DNA of 27,427 bases from an uncultured Clostridia bacterium (lineage in GTDB: Bacteria > Bacillota > Clostridia > TANB77 > CAG-508), in the NCBI GenBank assembly GCA_948505485.1, contig CAOPQH010000004.1:1-27427 (forward strand). The letters run 5' to 3'. A program made the translations under genes and the position numbers. The notes under the pieces are model-generated. The model did no database searches. It saw nothing but the letters and a program-made list of their open reading frames with translations, and was not told where the DNA came from. Positions 23,543 to 27,427 of this stretch are shown one piece after another. Numbering within the stretch: position 1 is the first letter of the stretch; each line of letters opens with the position of its first letter.

Positions 23543-26524
23543 CTATTCTAATATTCTTAATGCATAATCCCATGTATTATACGCATATGCATGTGGCTTA
23601 CTTGAAATTGCATTATTGCCTCCAGCATTATACCATACACCTTTTTCTCCATATATCTGTGTATGACTTCTTCCACCTGTGCACCAAAAACATATATCAC
23701 CTGGTTTTAATTTAGATTTTTGCGTAATCTTTTCACATTTGTAAAGTCTTTGTAATTCTTCTCCTAGTCCTGCTCCGCTATGTTGCCTTGGAGCTCCTTG
23801 TACTTTTGTATATCCTGCCTCAATTAATGCCCAAGAAACATATGTTGCACAACAAGTTAAATGATGTCCATTCTTAGATGCTTCAAATGTGGTATTTAGT
23901 CCATGTGCTTTACCAAATCCATTATGTGATTTATCCTTCTCAGTTCCTAATGTACAATATGCATATTTATTTTGTTCCATATATGTATGAATATTTTTTG
24001 CAGCTGTTAATAAGTCACTTCCTGTTGCCATTGCGTCTTCTCCAAAGATATTAGTTAATATGGATATTCTATTATTCATAGAATATTCTGCATAATCTGC
24101 TTGTTCCTTTGTTGTTGTTTTATCATTTGCCTTAGGATGCTTGTTCCCACATTCTTTATCATATTCATTTTTCTTCTTCCAGTTTTTGCTTGAATAATCA
24201 TATCCTCCATATATAATTCTAGTATATGTTCTTCCACCTTTTCCCCATTCCACTGTATAATCATCATTTGCTGTAACGTGTGTTGCACCTAAAAATGCAT
24301 ATCTTGAATATAAATCATACATATTTGTTGCTGGGTCTCCTGAAAATGATTTATTTTTCTTAGCATATTTTTTTGACACTTGAGCTGATTGATTATATGC
24401 ATCTGTTCCTGCTGTTGTATTTTCTATTATCCATTTACAATAATCCTCTACAGACTCCTTAACATTTGAATATGACTTTCCTGAAGCAGATGTATTTCCA
24501 TGTGCCATTCCAAAATAATTTTTTCTACTTTGACATTCAGAAGATGATCCATATCCTGTTTCTAAGCAAGCATGTGCAAATGCTAAACAAGGGTTAACAT
24601 TATACTGCTTACATGCATCATAAAAATCACCAGCATATTTTGCTAAATTATTTTGATACGTTTGATCTCCTTTTTTGTAATTTTTTGCTTTTTTTATAAA
24701 CTCTTCTCTAGTTAGATTACAGCCAAATACTCCCCCTGTTCCACTTGATCCACTTGTTGCTGTTTCAAAATTGTCAGCATCATATTGGTCTAAATCTAAT
24801 TTTCCATCATAATTTTTATTTTTGTATTTATTTATAAGGTATTTCATTGTATCTACAAAATTCTTCGTAGTCTCTTCTTTTTCTAATAAGCTATAAAGCC
24901 ATTTTTGTGCATCATATATACTTCCATAACCTTCTCTAAGCTCTTTTGCTAATTGTTCGTTACTGTCTCTTTCTTTAGCAATATTTCCAGAAAATATTTT
25001 AAATATTTTATCTTCATTGCTTTTTACATTAGCAGTTTTGGTTGAGAACCTTTTCGTTACAGTAGTTGAATCTACTGTTGTTTCTGTTTTTGTAACTTTT
25101 TTGACATCTGCGTTTAAATTAATTCTCTGAGCTGCGACTTCTCTAGTTGTACCTGCTGGTACTGGATCAGTAAGTGCTGAATTCCAATATTGTATTCTTC
25201 CATTTAAAAATGTATTTACATCTGAATCTGTGTTTATATCACATTGTATTTGCTCTTCTTCTACTCCTTCTGTTGGACCACCAGTTGTGTTCTCCGTTTT
25301 TGTTTCTAAATTATATTTTCTATTAAATTGTGCAATCCATGTGTCTATTTTAGTTAATTCTAAATTTGGCGTATCTGTTTTTGTAACTGTTGTTGTTTTA
25401 ACTGTACATTCTGCCTGCTGAGGATCAATTGGTATAGCACTTTCTTGAGGTCCCTCTAGAATAGTAGTTGTAGTTACATTTCCTGTAGTTGCATTTACTG
25501 TAGTTGCATTTACTGTAGTTTCATTTTTATTTATTTGATAAGTTAAATTTTTAGTACCTTCGTATTTTTGCTCTATTTCGCTTGTTTCTATACATGTATT
25601 TGTTTCTATATTATCTTGTATTGTTATTTCTAGTTCAGACTCCTGTGCTAACCTAGCAAATTCTAATGCTAATTCTTCGCTATCAGATGTCTGCAAAATA
25701 GCTAACTGTAAAGCAAACGGCATTGTATACTTGTCCACTATTGATAAATAGTCTATAGTGTTTGAATCTATAGTATATTCTTCTGAATCAGGTGTAGCTG
25801 GCTTCACTGAACTGTTTGTTGTTTCGCCTTTTACTGTTACTTTTTCATAATTTGCTATAACTAATTCTCTGTTATCATTTATTGTAAAACAATTTAGTGC
25901 TTTTTCATCATTACTTTCACATAATTTCTTAAAACTTTCCTGATCTGTATAATATATTTGTGTTGCACTTTTTTCTCCTGGCTTAATTCTCTTTATTGCT
26001 ATAAGTCCATTTGTTATTATATCTCCTTCAGTGCTATTTGATGGTTTTTTATTACTTAAAACAGGATATTGTGTCATTATCTCTGCTTTTATAAATTCTC
26101 TAAAACAGTCAAAGTTCTCTAAATTTAAATGCCTAGGCTCTGTCTTTTTGTCTTTTAATCCCTTTTCTATATTATCTGTAATTTCCTTATCAATTTTTAT
26201 GCACCATTCACTACCATCTTGTACTATTTCTACTGTTTTAGAAAAATTTATATCTTCATTACTATTATCTGATGTTTTAACTGCATCTTTAGCTATTGTA
26301 ACAACTTCTTCATAAATAACATTTTCCCATTGATGAAATAACACAACAAATAATAATATTATTGATACACCAATTATGATGAATGTTGCACATTTTCTTA
26401 ATATTATCATAAAAATCTTTTTTATTGTACCAACAAGTTTACTTTTACCTTCATTTAGTACATTTTTTGCTTTGCTTTCAGCTGCTTGATCTTTTAGTTC
26501 ATCATCTTCATTCACCGCTCTCAC
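23543..26524 (-). CDS. Membrane-anchored bifunctional cell-wall hydrolase (glucosaminidase plus NlpC/P60-like)
   Basis: The 993-residue protein has a charged cytoplasmic N-terminus, one membrane segment (about 38-63), and a unique region of some 540 residues rich in Thr, Glu and Asn with a 15-base coding repeat. A GH73-type glucosaminidase domain follows (about 605-745) with catalytic-type Glu655 in HACLETGYGSS and YFGMAHG. At the C-terminus is an NlpC/P60- or CHAP-like peptidase domain (about 835-990) with Cys891/892 in LTCCATYVSW, GDICFW, and His954 in RSHTQIYG. The two enzymes would cut glycan and peptide bonds outside the membrane. CwlT-type hydrolases of conjugative elements pair similar domains but are far shorter. 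The start is GTG at 26524; GTG at 26515 is possible and has GAGGTG upstream. It lies 32 bases after the upstream gene and nine before the next. Confidence 0.85.
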   Translation of the reverse strand: MRAVNEDDELKDQAAESKAKNVLNEGKSKLVGTIKKIFMIILRKCATFIIIGVSIILLFVVLFHQWENVIYEEVVTIAKDAVKTSDNSNEDINFSKTVEIVQDGSEWCIKIDKEITDNIEKGLKDKKTEPRHLNLENFDCFREFIKAEIMTQYPVLSNKKPSNSTEGDIITNGLIAIKRIKPGEKSATQIYYTDQESFKKLCESNDEKALNCFTINDNRELVIANYEKVTVKGETTNSSVKPATPDSEEYTIDSNTIDYLSIVDKYTMPFALQLAILQTSDSEELALEFARLAQESELEITIQDNIETNTCIETSEIEQKYEGTKNLTYQINKNETTVNATTVNATTGNVTTTTILEGPQESAIPIDPQQAECTVKTTTVTKTDTPNLELTKIDTWIAQFNRKYNLETKTENTTGGPTEGVEEEQIQCDINTDSDVNTFLNGRIQYWNSALTDPVPAGTTREVAAQRINLNADVKKVTKTETTVDSTTVTKRFSTKTANVKSNEDKIFKIFSGNIAKERDSNEQLAKELREGYGSIYDAQKWLYSLLEKEETTKNFVDTMKYLINKYKNKNYDGKLDLDQYDADNFETATSGSSGTGGVFGCNLTREEFIKKAKNYKKGDQTYQNNLAKYAGDFYDACKQYNVNPCLAFAHACLETGYGSSSECQSRKNYFGMAHGNTSASGKSYSNVKESVEDYCKWIIENTTAGTDAYNQSAQVSKKYAKKNKSFSGDPATNMYDLYSRYAFLGATHVTANDDYTVEWGKGGRTYTRIIYGGYDYSSKNWKKKNEYDKECGNKHPKANDKTTTKEQADYAEYSMNNRISILTNIFGEDAMATGSDLLTAAKNIHTYMEQNKYAYCTLGTEKDKSHNGFGKAHGLNTTFEASKNGHHLTCCATYVSWALIEAGYTKVQGAPRQHSGAGLGEELQRLYKCEKITQKSKLKPGDICFWCTGGRSHTQIYGEKGVWYNAGGNNAISSKPHAYAYNTWDYALRILE
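25470..25529 (-). repeat. Four-unit 15-bp tandem repeat inside the hydrolase gene
   Basis: Units at 25470, 25485, 25500 and 25515 follow the pattern GTAGTTGCATTTACT; the middle two are identical and the outer two diverged. They keep the reading frame and encode repeats of TTVNA (about residues 335-355), a flexible extracellular linker. Confidence 0.75.
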
Positions 26525-26556
26525 CTCACTTCGTAAAAAACCAAAAGTGTATCTGT

Positions 26557-27427
26557 TTATAAATCAATTGATATCTCTGATCTTCCAATATATTCCTTTG
26601 TATTTGCTTTTTGCTTATATAAATCATAATCTAGTATAATATCTGAGAATACTATTTTTTTAGAACTTAATGAGCTTGTATATTGTTTTGTATATTTAAT
26701 TTTTACAGTCCTCTTTTGATTAGGCCCTATTCTTAGTCTTTCTCTTGAAACTTCATGTATATATGAAGGATATTTATTTTCGTTTTCATCACTAATATAC
26801 ATTGTGTCTGTATTTTCTTTACTATCTATTAAAATGTTTTTATTTGTTTGATTATGTATTTCTATGATGTATGTCTCGTATTCCATAAATATGTCTTTTT
26901 CTTTTGCAGTGATGGTTATATTATTATTAGATGCTGATTTATCTATTTTCTTATTATCTACATATCCATTAATATTTAAAAAATACTTATCATCTTTATT
27001 TACTATGGTATAATATTCTTCAATATATGTTGTATCTTGTCCTCCTGTAGACATTAAATTGTCTTCATACAACTTTATTTTATACGTATATCTTCCATAA
27101 TTTGATATCCATAATTCATATTCATATTTTTTGCTTGTATTAAAAAAATGTGCATAATAATCATTTATAAATTCTTCTTCTGTAGAAAATAACTGTTCTT
27201 TGCAATCATCTGATAATAATTTATATGCCTCTGTAGGATTTTTCTCATTACAGTATTTTATAAATGTGTCTACTACATCTACACTTTTTTCATTTTCTTC
27301 TGTAACAACAGTTTCTTCTTTTAAAACAGTTTTTGGTTTACTATATGATGAATAATTATTTTGAGTTATATTTTCATTTTGAGCTTCTTTATTGTTATTT
27401 TTTATAATGCTATTTACTACTTGAATA
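26557..27427 (-). CDS. Exported or membrane protein with NTF2-like-looking domain, start beyond the window
   Basis: The reading frame is open from its TAA at 26557 to the right edge, giving at least 290 residues; the TTG at 27072 is not the start. The first visible part is Asn/Lys/Glu-rich linker. Then comes VDTFIKYCNEKNPTEAYKLL with a following strand-rich stretch, much like the modules of the 447-residue protein at 22190-23533. The C-terminal 120 residues look like an all-beta domain (ITITAKEKDIFMEYETYIIE, then RLRIGPNQKRTVKIKY) of the DUF4352 type often found on secreted proteins. It is 32 bases upstream of the hydrolase gene and likely shares its transcript. Function unknown. Confidence 0.75.
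   Translation of the reverse strand, partial: IQVVNSIIKNNNKEAQNENITQNNYSSYSKPKTVLKEETVVTEENEKSVDVVDTFIKYCNEKNPTEAYKLLSDDCKEQLFSTEEEFINDYYAHFFNTSKKYEYELWISNYGRYTYKIKLYEDNLMSTGGQDTTYIEEYYTIVNKDDKYFLNINGYVDNKKIDKSASNNNITITAKEKDIFMEYETYIIEIHNQTNKNILIDSKENTDTMYISDENENKYPSYIHEVSRERLRIGPNQKRTVKIKYTKQYTSSLSSKKIVFSDIILDYDLYKQKANTKEYIGRSEISIDL

Noticed and set aside
27070..27072. TTG at 27072 as the start of the right-edge gene
   Set aside because: The reading frame continues open to the end of the window and the NTF2-like helix pair lies upstream of this codon.

Overview
The window is strongly AT-rich and carries sporulation genes (spoIIR, spmA, spmB, a GerM-domain gene, an AbrB-type regulator with Spo0A-box-like sites), a dockerin-bearing surface protein and a very long 2-hydroxyacyl-CoA dehydratase activase-type protein. 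Together these point to an anaerobic, spore-forming member of the Clostridia (Bacillota), probably an uncultured host-associated or fermentative lineage. This placement is inferred from gene content and composition. I saw no rRNA, tRNA, CRISPR array, transposase or integrase.

Layout. Positions 1-7680 are all on the minus strand: the first codons of a secreted protein cut by the window edge, a 1098-residue dockerin protein, a phosphohexomutase, a UDPGP-type uridylyltransferase and a small unrecognised protein. The last three lie between spacers packed with long hairpins and related palindromes. Positions 8107-11440 are on the plus strand: spoIIR, then murA-walJ-rlmH as a tight set. The minus-strand pair spmA-spmB (11738-12853) diverges from the abrB-like gene (13060-13317). 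The abrB-like gene converges on rsmI across a hairpin that holds both stop codons. Minus-strand trmN6-like and gerM-like genes follow, with a small plus-strand gene between them. VanW and the 1440-residue activase fill 16192-22142 on the plus strand. A perfect 27-bp hairpin ends that block. The right end (22190-27427, minus strand) is a run of three membrane or envelope proteins: two with NTF2-like-looking domains flank a 993-residue protein with two cell-wall hydrolase domains. The run continues past the window edge.

How the genes work together. The phosphohexomutase and UDPGP enzyme could make a UDP-sugar from a hexose-6-phosphate, and MurA uses UDP-GlcNAc for the first committed step of peptidoglycan synthesis. 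WalJ is a metallohydrolase linked in Firmicutes to wall homeostasis. SpoIIR, SpmA/SpmB and the GerM-domain protein act in sporulation. The abrB-like gene has a good sigma-A-type promoter with a Spo0A-box-like site just past the predicted start of transcription, the arrangement known for B. subtilis abrB. The right-end cluster resembles the accessory wall-hydrolase and TcpC-like parts of Gram-positive conjugation systems, but no ATPase, coupling protein or relaxase is visible, so this is an inference.

The most distinctive non-coding signals are a MITE-like element just ahead of spoIIR, repeated palindromic modules in the spacers around the UDPGP gene, a degenerate 7-bp tandem array between vanW and the activase, and two terminators built on the same 14-base arm.
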